Source: Panacibacter microcysteis (lineage in GTDB: Bacteria > Bacteroidota > Bacteroidia > Chitinophagales > Chitinophagaceae). From it: DNA of 64,000 bases. Location: positions 2,790,001 through 2,854,000 of the forward strand of contig NZ_JADWYR010000001.1 of the NCBI RefSeq assembly GCF_015831355.1, in the 5' to 3' direction. Within the stretch, counting starts at the first letter, position 1. The number at the start of each line of letters is the position of its first letter. A program made the position numbers and the translations under genes. The notes beneath the pieces were generated by a model. It saw nothing but the letters and a program-made list of their open reading frames with translations. It was not told the DNA's origin and made no database searches. Of the stretch, positions 17,075 through 25,500 are shown one piece after another.

Positions 17075-19060
17075 GTGGGCAAGCATTTAAACAAAGTTAC
17101 AGCAGCCGGAATTTTAGTAGCACTTGGAATTATTTACGGCGATATTGGAACCTCCCCGCTTTACGTATTTGATGAGATTATCAAAGGAAAAGTGATTACG
17201 GAGGACCTGGTTATTGGCAGCTTGTCGTGTATTATATGGACACTTACACTGCAAACCACCGTCAAATATGTTATTCTTACGCTGAAGGCCGATAACAGGG
17301 GTGAAGGTGGTATCTTCTCTTTATATGCACTGGTAAGGCGGCAAAAGAAATGGCTGGTGCTACCCGCCATGATTGGTGGTGCGGCATTGCTGGCCGATGG
17401 TATGATTACACCGCCTATATCTGTTACTTCTGCCATTGAAGGCTTGCGGCAGATTGAAGGCGTGCCGTTCTTCCGGAACATCTCGGAAACCCAAATTGTT
17501 GTAATTGTATGCTCTATTCTTGCCGTATTGTTTTTCCTGCAGCAGTTTGGAACCGCTTCAATCGGCACGCTATTCGGCCCTATTATGTTTGTATGGTTTG
17601 CCATGCTTGCTGTGCTGGGCAGTGCGCATTTAATGGACGACCTGCATGTGTTTCGTGCATTTAGCCCGCATTATGCCATTGAATTGCTGGCTACTTATCC
17701 CAAAGGTTTCTGGATCCTGGGGTCCGTCTTTCTCTGTACCACGGGTGCCGAAGCGTTGTATTCAGACCTGGGCCATTGTGGCCGCGGCAACATCCGTTAC
17801 TCATGGATATTTGTAAAAGCGTGCCTGATTGTAAACTACCTTGGCCAGGGCGCATTCCTGCTGGCGCACTTCGAAGGGAACGCTATTGACAGCGAAACCT
17901 TTAAAGTACTATTCAGCATTATGCCCGACTGGTTCAGGCTTATAGGAATTGTAATTGCCACTACCGCTGCCATTATTGCCAGCCAGGCATTGATCAGCGG
18001 TTCGTTTACGCTGATAAGTGAAAGCATTAGGTTGAACCTCTGGCCTAAAATGAAGATCAAGTACCCCACCGAAGCACGTGGCCAGTTATTTATTGGCGGC
18101 ATAAACCTGATGCTCTTCCTGGGCTGCTGTGGTATAAGCATCTATTTTAAAAATTCCACACATATGGCTGCAGCTTACGGCCTGGCCATCACGATGTGTA
18201 TGATAAGTACTTCCATTTTGTTTGCCAATTACCTGGTGGGTAAGCGCACCTATGCTGCGTGGATCTACCTCTATTTGCTGGTTTACCTTACAATCGAGAT
18301 TGCATTTCTCATTGCTAATCTTGAGAAGTTCCCGCATGGTGGTTTTGTTACGCTCATTGTGGGCGGCGCTCTTTTTGCCGTAATGTATGTTTGGTACAGG
18401 AGCCGCCGCATTAAAAACCGCTACGTGGAATTTGTGCGGCTGGAGCATTACCTGCCTATGATACAGGAGCTGAGTAACGATAAGACCGTTACCAAGTATG
18501 CCACGCACCTGGTGTACATGACAAGCGCCAACAACCCCAAAGAGATTGAGCACAAGATCATTTATTCTATATTGAATAAAAAGCCCAAGCGTGCAGATAT
18601 TTATTGGTTTGTACATGTAGATACGCTCGATGACCCATATACCTGCGAATATATTGTTGACCACATTATACCCAATGACATCATTCGTGTAGAATTTCGC
18701 CTGGGCTTCCGGGTACAGCAGCGTATAAACCTCATGTTCCGCAAAGTGGTGGAAGAACTGGTAAATAACAACGAGGTTAATATTACCAGCCGCTACGAAA
18801 GCCTTGAGAAAAACAACGTGGTGGGCGACTTCCAGTTTATTGTGATGGAAAAATACCTGTCAAACGATAATGAGCTGCCTTTCTTTGAGCGCGTGGTAAT
18901 GAAACTTCACTTCTGGCTGAAAGAAGTGAGCCTGAGCGAAGAACGTGGTTTTGGACTTGACCCGAGTTTTGTAACCGTCGAAAAATTCCCGCTCATCGTT
19001 TCGCCGGTAGCGCAAATACCATTAACCAGGATTTTCTCTGAGTACGACCAAAATGAATAA
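17075..19060 (+). CDS. kup: Kup-family low-affinity potassium transporter
   Basis: A KUP/HAK permease with 12 predicted membrane segments in the first ~430 residues and a soluble C-terminal domain. Signatures: GIIYGDIGTSPLYVFDEI near the start, RGEGGIFSLYAL, LLADGMITPPISVTSAIEGL and GAEALYSDLGHCG. The chosen start is GTG at 17075 (661 aa), which places the GDIGTSPLY motif at the usual distance from the N-terminus. The frame runs a further 195 bp upstream, but that stretch is mostly repeat DNA with low-complexity residues. It imports K+ with H+ across the inner membrane. Confidence 0.93.
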   Translation: MGKHLNKVTAAGILVALGIIYGDIGTSPLYVFDEIIKGKVITEDLVIGSLSCIIWTLTLQTTVKYVILTLKADNRGEGGIFSLYALVRRQKKWLVLPAMIGGAALLADGMITPPISVTSAIEGLRQIEGVPFFRNISETQIVVIVCSILAVLFFLQQFGTASIGTLFGPIMFVWFAMLAVLGSAHLMDDLHVFRAFSPHYAIELLATYPKGFWILGSVFLCTTGAEALYSDLGHCGRGNIRYSWIFVKACLIVNYLGQGAFLLAHFEGNAIDSETFKVLFSIMPDWFRLIGIVIATTAAIIASQALISGSFTLISESIRLNLWPKMKIKYPTEARGQLFIGGINLMLFLGCCGISIYFKNSTHMAAAYGLAITMCMISTSILFANYLVGKRTYAAWIYLYLLVYLTIEIAFLIANLEKFPHGGFVTLIVGGALFAVMYVWYRSRRIKNRYVEFVRLEHYLPMIQELSNDKTVTKYATHLVYMTSANNPKEIEHKIIYSILNKKPKRADIYWFVHVDTLDDPYTCEYIVDHIIPNDIIRVEFRLGFRVQQRINLMFRKVVEELVNNNEVNITSRYESLEKNNVVGDFQFIVMEKYLSNDNELPFFERVVMKLHFWLKEVSLSEERGFGLDPSFVTVEKFPLIVSPVAQIPLTRIFSEYDQNE

Positions 19061-19067
19061 ACATAAA

Positions 19068-19102
19068 ACAGCCGGTAATTTTGTTACCGGCTGTTGTTTT
19101 TT
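19068..19102 (+). terminator. Rho-independent terminator of kup
   Basis: ACAGCCGGTAA-TTTTG-TTACCGGCTGT followed by TGTTTTTT, beginning 8 bp after the stop. Confidence 0.9.
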
Positions 19103-19161
19103 ATGGCATCGCCTGTTGCCACGCTCGTTTCAACGTTCCCTTTTTATGGCAGCTGCAGCGT
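19102..19161 (-). repeat. Dispersed intergenic repeat, copy 8 (degenerate)
   Basis: ATGGCATCGCCTGTTG then a diverged core, then CCCTTTTTATGGCAGCTGCAGCG, matching the outer parts of the copy at 42540. Only the core is degraded. Confidence 0.6.
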
Positions 19162-19223
19162 GCGCTTTCCACCAGCTGCTTTAATTAGTTACTTCACCTG
19201 CCATGCTGCTGTCACAGCCTGGA

Positions 19224-19514
19224 TTAACGTGCAGCGGTAATATCAACCTTTGTTTTCCTGCCCGCAGCATACTGGAACAACCACATAATGGTAAAACTTG
19301 GAATAAAATCAGTACCTGGCAACAACTCTTCTGCAAAGTTGAAAATACCACCAAACGCACCTTTCCAGCCGCCAAAAGTTTTAAAGAAGATCAGCCCGGA
19401 AACCGGCGCCCAAATAATGTCACCAAACTCACCCAAACCAGGAATGGCATACGTGGCATAACCCACAATGTCCATCACAATGCAAAATAAAAGCGATGTT
19501 TTCTGATTGCTCAT
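19224..19514 (-). CDS. Small membrane protein of unknown function (96 aa)
   Basis: Two to three hydrophobic stretches with polar signatures: FCIVMDIVGYATYAIPGLGEFGDIIWAP, FGGWKGAFGGIFNFAEELLPGTDFIPS and a last helix. The Gly/Pro/acidic pattern between helices looks conserved, and I recall similar short Bacteroidota proteins without a function. The start is the ATG at 19514. It is convergent with kup. Confidence 0.78.
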   Translation of the reverse strand: MSNQKTSLLFCIVMDIVGYATYAIPGLGEFGDIIWAPVSGLIFFKTFGGWKGAFGGIFNFAEELLPGTDFIPSFTIMWLFQYAAGRKTKVDITAAR

Positions 19515-19678
19515 GTGAAATGTTGATATTCTTTTGTTACAAATTACCAGCCATTTTTTTACGCACTATATGTAGCCCGGGCGCAAAAAATATTACAATA
19601 ACGCTGTACTGTTGTTTTTCTCAAAACACAACTTTAACAAAACACGGTTGTATAGCCCCTCGCAATCAACGGCTGTTT

Positions 19679-19686
19679 TATCTTTA
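19679..19686 (+). promoter_or_regulatory. Putative -7 element of the SDR gene
   Basis: TATCTTTA, one base off TAnnTTTG, only 4 bp before the ATG. If used, the mRNA would have almost no leader. Confidence 0.35.
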
Positions 19687-19690
19687 CAGT

Positions 19691-20449
19691 ATGAGCAGGA
19701 TAATACTTGTTACCGGTGCAACGTCAGGTTTTGGTAAGGCCATAGCAGAAAAATTTGCTGCAAACGGCTGGCATTGTATAATCACAGGCAGGCGTGCAGG
19801 CCGGTTGAACGAAATAGCTGCAGCGCTGCGGGAACAGCATGCAGTGAATGTTTTGCCACTGGTTTTTGACGTACAGCAGAAAGAGGCAGTCTTTGCGCAA
19901 ATCACAAATCTACCCGAGCAATGGCAGCACATTGATGTAGTAGTCAACAATGCCGGTCTGGCGCTTGGCCGCGACAGTTTTGAAATGGCAGACCTGGCCG
20001 ACTGGGAAACCATGATTGATACCAATGTGAAAGGACTGCTCTATGTTTCAAAGGCGGTATTGCCATTTATGATAGCACGTAAACAAGGGCATATCATTAA
20101 TATTGGTTCTACCGCAGCCAAAGAAGTGTACCCGAATGGCAATGTGTATTGTGCTACAAAGTCTGCCGTAGAAGCCATCAGCAAAGCCCAGCGTATAGAT
20201 TTGTTGCAGCATAAAATAAAAGTAACCGCCATTCATCCCGGGGCTGTGGAAACAGCATTTTCTGTAGTACGTTTCAAGGGAGACGAGGCAAAAGCAAAAG
20301 CCGTTTATGAAGGCTACAAACCATTGCATGCAGCCGATATTGCAGATACCTGTTATTATTGCGCAACCTTACCGCAACACGTTTGCATCAATGATCTTGT
20401 TATAACCTGTACTGCACAGGCAAATTCACTGTTTACGTACAAAGGTTAG
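19691..20449 (+). CDS. Short-chain dehydrogenase/reductase (YdfG-like)
   Basis: A 252-aa classical SDR: NAD(P)-binding VTGATSGFG (7-15), NNAGLALG, a catalytic Ser in INIGSTAAKEVYPNGN, and Tyr153-x3-Lys157 (YCATK). The closest well-known type is the serine/3-hydroxy acid dehydrogenase YdfG, by the ALxLGxDSFEMADLADWETM segment. The frame is open 195 bp further upstream, but the Rossmann motif fixes the start at 19691. Its last bases overlap the convergent peroxidase gene by 4 bp. Confidence 0.92.
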   Translation: MSRIILVTGATSGFGKAIAEKFAANGWHCIITGRRAGRLNEIAAALREQHAVNVLPLVFDVQQKEAVFAQITNLPEQWQHIDVVVNNAGLALGRDSFEMADLADWETMIDTNVKGLLYVSKAVLPFMIARKQGHIINIGSTAAKEVYPNGNVYCATKSAVEAISKAQRIDLLQHKIKVTAIHPGAVETAFSVVRFKGDEAKAKAVYEGYKPLHAADIADTCYYCATLPQHVCINDLVITCTAQANSLFTYKG

Positions 20450-21519
20450 AATTTATGTATGTCGGGAACGGCTGCAGGCATCCTGTTTTCAAAACCAGGA
20501 GGAGCAAAGCGTTTATCTGTTAACAACGTTGAATCTGTGAGTGTATAAAGAAAAGCGGTAAGCTGGCCGATCTCGTAATTGGAAAGTGGCATGCCATGCA
20601 CCAGTAATGAATCGGTTGTTGGTCCTTTCACCATATCATGCCTGTAAAAATTAAATACTTCAATAAGCGAATAAAACCTGCCATCATGCGTGTAAGGAAA
20701 AGTAACCTGCACGTTGCGCAATGATGGTACTTTGAATTTTAAAGAGTCTGCCGCTTTGCGGGTTATACGCATTCTGCCATTATCATTCAGGTATTCATCT
20801 GCCGGAAGCCCGATGTTCCTGTAGCTAAAATCGGTGAAGAAAGGTTCTGTATGACAGCCGGCGCATTTACTTTTAAACATGGCGTAACCTAATTTTTGCG
20901 ACAGGTTAAAGCTGTCTTCCCCACGCATTACCCGGTCGTATTTGCTGTTGCTGCTTACCATCATTAACACAAACTGGCTCAGCGCTTTGGTCATACGTTG
21001 CGTATTGATTGTTCCATCTCCAAATGCTGCTTTAAACATGCGCCTGTAGGCGGTATCTGCTTTTATTTTCTGTAAAACATTTTCAATGTCTTCTGCCATT
21101 TCATTGCTGTCAGTCAGCGGGGCAAGTGGTTGAAGATCCAGGTGGTTGATACCGCCATCCCACATAAAATCTTTTTGCCAGGCTAGGTTGAAAAGCGGTG
21201 TTGCATTGCGCTGCGAAAAATGGTTGTTATGGCCATGGCTTAAACTGTGATCATACGTTGCAAAAGCGGCAAACTGCTGGTGGCAACTGGCGCATGGAAA
21301 ATTACCATCCTTACTTAAACGACCATCATAAAACAATTTTCTGCCGAGCTGAAAACCCTCTTCTGTAAGCGGATTGCTTTTAAAATCGTACACCGGCTGC
21401 GGCCACCCCTCCGGAACTGTAAACTGCAGCGGATGTGTGTTATAAGGCTCAACACTTACCCAACCTGCTGCGGTAAAAAGCAGCGCAACAATAACACATA
21501 TAGTGGCGCTTAATTTCAT
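20446..21519 (-). CDS. Di-heme cytochrome c peroxidase/MauG-family protein (MbnH-like)
   Basis: A 357-aa exported protein (signal 1-19) with two c-type heme sites: CASCH (about 76-80) and CAGCH in the second half, with the typical FYDGRLSKDGNF and RNATPLFNLAWQ surroundings. The family includes bacterial cytochrome c peroxidases and MauG-like protein-modifying enzymes. Its start codon overlaps the stop of the MbnP-like gene (4 bp, ATGA), an arrangement known for MbnP-MbnH pairs in which the di-heme enzyme converts a tryptophan of MbnP to kynurenine to create a copper site. The partner role is inferred from the pairing. Confidence 0.88.
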   Translation of the reverse strand: MKLSATICVIVALLFTAAGWVSVEPYNTHPLQFTVPEGWPQPVYDFKSNPLTEEGFQLGRKLFYDGRLSKDGNFPCASCHQQFAAFATYDHSLSHGHNNHFSQRNATPLFNLAWQKDFMWDGGINHLDLQPLAPLTDSNEMAEDIENVLQKIKADTAYRRMFKAAFGDGTINTQRMTKALSQFVLMMVSSNSKYDRVMRGEDSFNLSQKLGYAMFKSKCAGCHTEPFFTDFSYRNIGLPADEYLNDNGRMRITRKAADSLKFKVPSLRNVQVTFPYTHDGRFYSLIEVFNFYRHDMVKGPTTDSLLVHGMPLSNYEIGQLTAFLYTLTDSTLLTDKRFAPPGFENRMPAAVPDIHKF

Positions 21520-22343
21520 TCAGGCAATATTGTGGTAAACATGTTTGCATAATTATCTGCCAGCTGCATGGCCATTGCGCCTGGTTCATGACAAAAGGCT
21601 TTGTCAGATAACTTAATATCATGTACACCAAAAAACCATTTTAAAATATCTGCATAAACAGTCAGCGTGTTATACCCGCCGGCATTTGCAGGAAGTATAA
21701 TTTTTCTTGTAACGTCTTCGCCCTGCCTGTAGCCGCCAACATGATAGCTGTATGCATGTGCAGGCGTTTTTGCGGCGGCAGACCTGCCTTCCAGTTTGGC
21801 CATTACATAGCCGCTGTTCCAGGTCCAGTACATGCCTTTTGCCGGATCTAAAACACCTGTCTGTACGCCACTTGTGTTTTTTACACTGTCTACACCCAGC
21901 AGAAATTCAACTGTTGCAATGCCGGAAAGCGTTGTTATAAGTGAAATGTTTCCTGACGCGGTATCGTTTTCGCTAATGAGGAAGTACTGATCTTTAAACG
22001 TTTCTTTTTTTCCGTCTGCATCTGTCAGGGTAATGTTGGAGATATAATATTTGAAGTTTCTTACCTGCAGCGTTTCTCCAAAATGGTTTGTGTAAAGGCT
22101 GTCAACATTCAGTGGTTGTTTACCTGCCACGTTGTGAAAACTGATCGTGAATTTATGCTGTGCTTGAAGGGCCATATGTATGCATAACAAAATGATGATG
22201 GCGGTTATTTTTTTGTGAGCCCGGCAATAGTATGTTATGGCATCGCCTGTTGCGTCGCACTCTTGTGCTGCAATAACATTATGGGGCAAGCGCGAAGGTT
22301 TGCCTGTTTTACTGTAGTTATATCTTAAGCTGTATAAATTCAT
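21516..22343 (-). CDS. MbnP-like copper-binding periplasmic protein
   Basis: MbnP-family features: an N-terminal FTISFHNVAGKQPL strand, NFKYYISNITLTD, MYWTWNSGYVMAKLEG, a C-terminal WFFGVHDIKLS and late FCHEPGAM. It is translationally coupled to the di-heme peroxidase. The 5' end is odd: the signal-peptide-like stretch KKITAIIILLCIHMALQAQ has no ATG before it, because a dispersed repeat (22216-22270) abuts it. The open frame continues through the repeat to an ATG at 22343 (275 aa), which would put about 43 residues, many repeat-encoded, in front of the signal. An internal ATG at 22175 would lose the signal. The start is therefore uncertain. Confidence 0.8.
   Translation of the reverse strand: MNLYSLRYNYSKTGKPSRLPHNVIAAQECDATGDAITYYCRAHKKITAIIILLCIHMALQAQHKFTISFHNVAGKQPLNVDSLYTNHFGETLQVRNFKYYISNITLTDADGKKETFKDQYFLISENDTASGNISLITTLSGIATVEFLLGVDSVKNTSGVQTGVLDPAKGMYWTWNSGYVMAKLEGRSAAAKTPAHAYSYHVGGYRQGEDVTRKIILPANAGGYNTLTVYADILKWFFGVHDIKLSDKAFCHEPGAMAMQLADNYANMFTTILPE
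22216..22270 (-). repeat. Dispersed intergenic repeat, copy 9, inside the MbnP-like 5' region
   Basis: Reverse copy with GTGAGCCCGGCAATAGTATG, TTATGGCATCGCCTG, GTTGCGTCGCACTCTTGTG. Its outer end directly precedes the codons of the signal peptide. Confidence 0.85.
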
Positions 22344-22390
22344 GTGGCGTTTACAAATGTAGGTATTGATCGTTGTTCATGTAAAGTGTA

Positions 22391-22422
22391 AAAAACCTCA
22401 AAGCGCAGCTTTGAGGTTTTTT
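22391..22422 (-). terminator. Bidirectional terminator downstream of sprA
   Basis: AAAAACCTCAAAGC-GCA-GCTTTGAGGTTTTTT: a long perfect stem with A/T flanks that works in both directions. Confidence 0.88.
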
Positions 22423-22439
22423 GTTGCATTATTTGTTGC

Positions 22440-22490
22440 AGTACAAGAGTGCGACGCAACAATAGCTTAATAGTTATTCTGCAGCCGGCT
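22440..22490 (+). repeat. Dispersed intergenic repeat, copy 10
   Basis: GTACAAGAGTGCGACGCAAC, then AATAGCTTAATAGTTATTCT and GCAGCCGG. It forms an inverted pair with copy 9 around the terminator. Confidence 0.8.
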
Positions 22491-22510
22491 ACACAATTAT
22501 TACAACATTG

Positions 22511-25500
22511 CTACTGTTGCGGGTTTGGTGCCAGTGAAATTCTTATCTGCAAACCAGCCCGTGTATTTACAGTTGGTGCAGAAGTTGAAATATATGGCGA
22601 TATACGCTGCTGGTCGAAATAGAATTTGATGTTGATACGATTGCTGATCACGTAGTCTATAGATGGCTGTATGGTAATTACTTTTTGCCCGCCGGTACTA
22701 TAAGCATTGGCCTGGTCGAGGCGGCTGTTACTTTGTATATCATCGCGCATGGAAAGATCAACGTTGATGTTGAGATCATTGCCCTGGTCTGTCTGCTTCA
22801 TGAAAGGCAGTTTGATCGGGAGCTTCACATTTTTGGTTCTTACGCTTCCGCCAAACGTCCATTCGGTACTTCTTACTTCTGCAAGCTGGTAATCAATAAG
22901 GCTTAAACTTAACTGCCGGCTTTTTTTATAATCGAACCTGAAACTTGTCTGGTTAACCGTTGTAAAATCAAAACCGATTAATGGTGCAAACTGCTCCTGT
23001 ATGCTAAGGTTTGGTACCAGGTAGAAAGGCACATAATAACCTGACGTGGGATCTTTAAACTGCGGCGCGCCAACATTGAAAGGATCATTGTACAGCAGTG
23101 CGCTTGTAAAAGAATTCATACTAAGTGTTGAGTTGTAGGCATGTGTTATAGAAATATTACTAAACACGCTTGCAATAGCAGGAATTTTTGTAAGCCCGGT
23201 ATAGGTTACGCGCCAGTTAGGCAATGGTTTAATGCCGCTGAACGGGTTGGACTGCACATTGGGATTAGACTGTTTGATAAGGCCAACGGTATTGGGGTCT
23301 TTATTGGTATAGGCAGCAAGGAATGCTGGTATCAATACATCCTGTGCATACCGGCCGTAACCTTCGGGGAAACCATCATCAGTTGTGCCGCCTGTGTAGT
23401 AAGGATTAGACCTGGCAAGCCTGTTTGCAATAACGATCCTGTTGTCCTGGAACTTGTTGAACGTTTGCGAAACCTCTGTTGGTTTATACTTCTGGAACAA
23501 CGTTTGGAAGCTGATGTAAGACACACTGAAGCCGCCACTGGCCAATGGACTTAGGTGACGGAATTTATCACCGCTTCCGCTGGTGTCTTTAAATAATTCT
23601 GTATAACTTTTGGTAAATGTTTTATCGAGGTTTATGTCTATTACAAATTCCCTGAATGGTTCCAGCTGGGCGGTAAGGCTTATACGCTGCTCATAATCCT
23701 GCGCATACAAAAGGTTGAACGTGCTGTCCCGTGTTATTAAACCCCTTCTTGCTTTATCGTTGAGCCATGCCGAGTCTGGCTGCCTGCCAAACACATAGTC
23801 AAGACCGGGTTGCATAGATTTCCAGTTTTGGCCGAGGATTTTGGTGCTGTCTGTATAACCCGGTACGCGGCTGTTAAAGTTTGCACTGTAGTTGACTGAT
23901 GCACGTTTTACCATTGTAACTATACCGACTGCAGTTTTGGCAACACCAGACGGGCCGCTTACCACTTTATTCTTTCTGTCGAGTTTTCGTTTTGCCCTTT
24001 TATCTGCGCGCCATTTACGTAATGCTGTTTTCTTTGCTTTGCCTTTGAGGTCTTTGATAACTTCTTCTCTTGTTTTAATGTTGATGGTTGAATCACCATT
24101 GCCCGCATTGTCATCAGGCTGCTCATTTGGCTGGGTCATTTTATCGAGCCAGCGGGATTTGCTGTATAAACGCGTGAAATCAAATTCACCTGTTAAAGAA
24201 TTTTGCTGGCTGTTTTCAATAACGTTACCAAGATTGCGTGCCAGCAAACTTGCTGCAGCCCAGTTATAGGTAGTGGTGTAGCTGTAGCGCATATTGATCC
24301 AGTCGGTTGCGGGTAGTTTGGCCAGTGGCGCATTGTAGCTGAATACAGCTCTTTGCTGGTAAACCGTGCTTCTTCCACCTTTAAAGAAATTCGTTCTTAC
24401 AGAGTCTTTTTTGAATTTCGTATTCAATAAACCATAAGGTTCATCAACCCTTGCGTAGTTGGTGGCGCTGAAGTCGAAATTGAGGCTTCGTGTAAAATCC
24501 CAGCGAAGGTTGTAATAGCGGTCGAAGGTGAAATACTTATCGTATGTGGTATCTACACGTTCAACCTTGCTGTCGAAAGTGTTTACGATACGCGGCGTGT
24601 ATTTACCAAACTGGCGGTTTACATCTGTCCGGAAACTAAGCAGTGAGGGAACGGGGTTAACATTAAAATCCCTGATCAATGCCAGCCATGGGCTTTTGTT
24701 TTTGATCCATTTTTTAAATGGTTCCCTGTATTTTGCTGTTCCCGTAAAAGTGTATCCTACGCCAACCCTGTGTTTGTTGATGCTGTTAAGGAGTATCAGC
24801 GGGTTTGTTTGTTCAAAGTGCGTGTAGGAGTAACTGAAATCAAAATTTTTCAGGTTCCATAGTCTTTGTTTCTGTACGTTTTGGCCAAACCTCACATTGG
24901 TAAAGTTCAATGTTTTGATGGTTGTTTCATCCAGTGCAACATTTTTGATGGAGTCTTTCTTATCACCTGCATTGGCAAGCTTGTATTTGTATTTTACATC
25001 TTTATCGTATGGATCGTACTCTGGTGTAAGAATTGTTTTATTTACACTTGCATATACAGGAATGGTTATGCCCGAATTTCTCGGCAGCAGTTTACCGGCA
25101 TCAACCGTAAGTGCCACATCATATTGCACCATGTTATCCCTTGCACGCTCATTGGCACGTTGTTCGATGGTGCCAAAACCCTGGGTATACGTATTTGCAG
25201 AAACAGATAATGTACCAAGATCTGCCAGTTGTATATCAGCACGACCCAAAGCGGCCCAGCCACCATTCTCATCAATTTTGGAAAGACGCAGCTCATTGAC
25301 CCATACCTCGGTGCTGAGGGTTTCATTGGTGGCGTTTTCAACACCAACAAGGATTCCCTGTACTTCTGCCAAATTAGGATTACCAAGAACAGAAATGGTC
25401 TGCGTACCCAATTGCTCCCTGTAAATAGTGCCAAGAGATTGCTGTGCTGCATTTCTACGCTGCTTAAGTTGTATCAGTTCATTTAAAGCGATGTCCAGGT

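Noticed and set aside
18086-18664. 192-codon frame antisense to kup
   Set aside because: Shadow of a well-supported transporter gene; rich in His/Asn with no domain.
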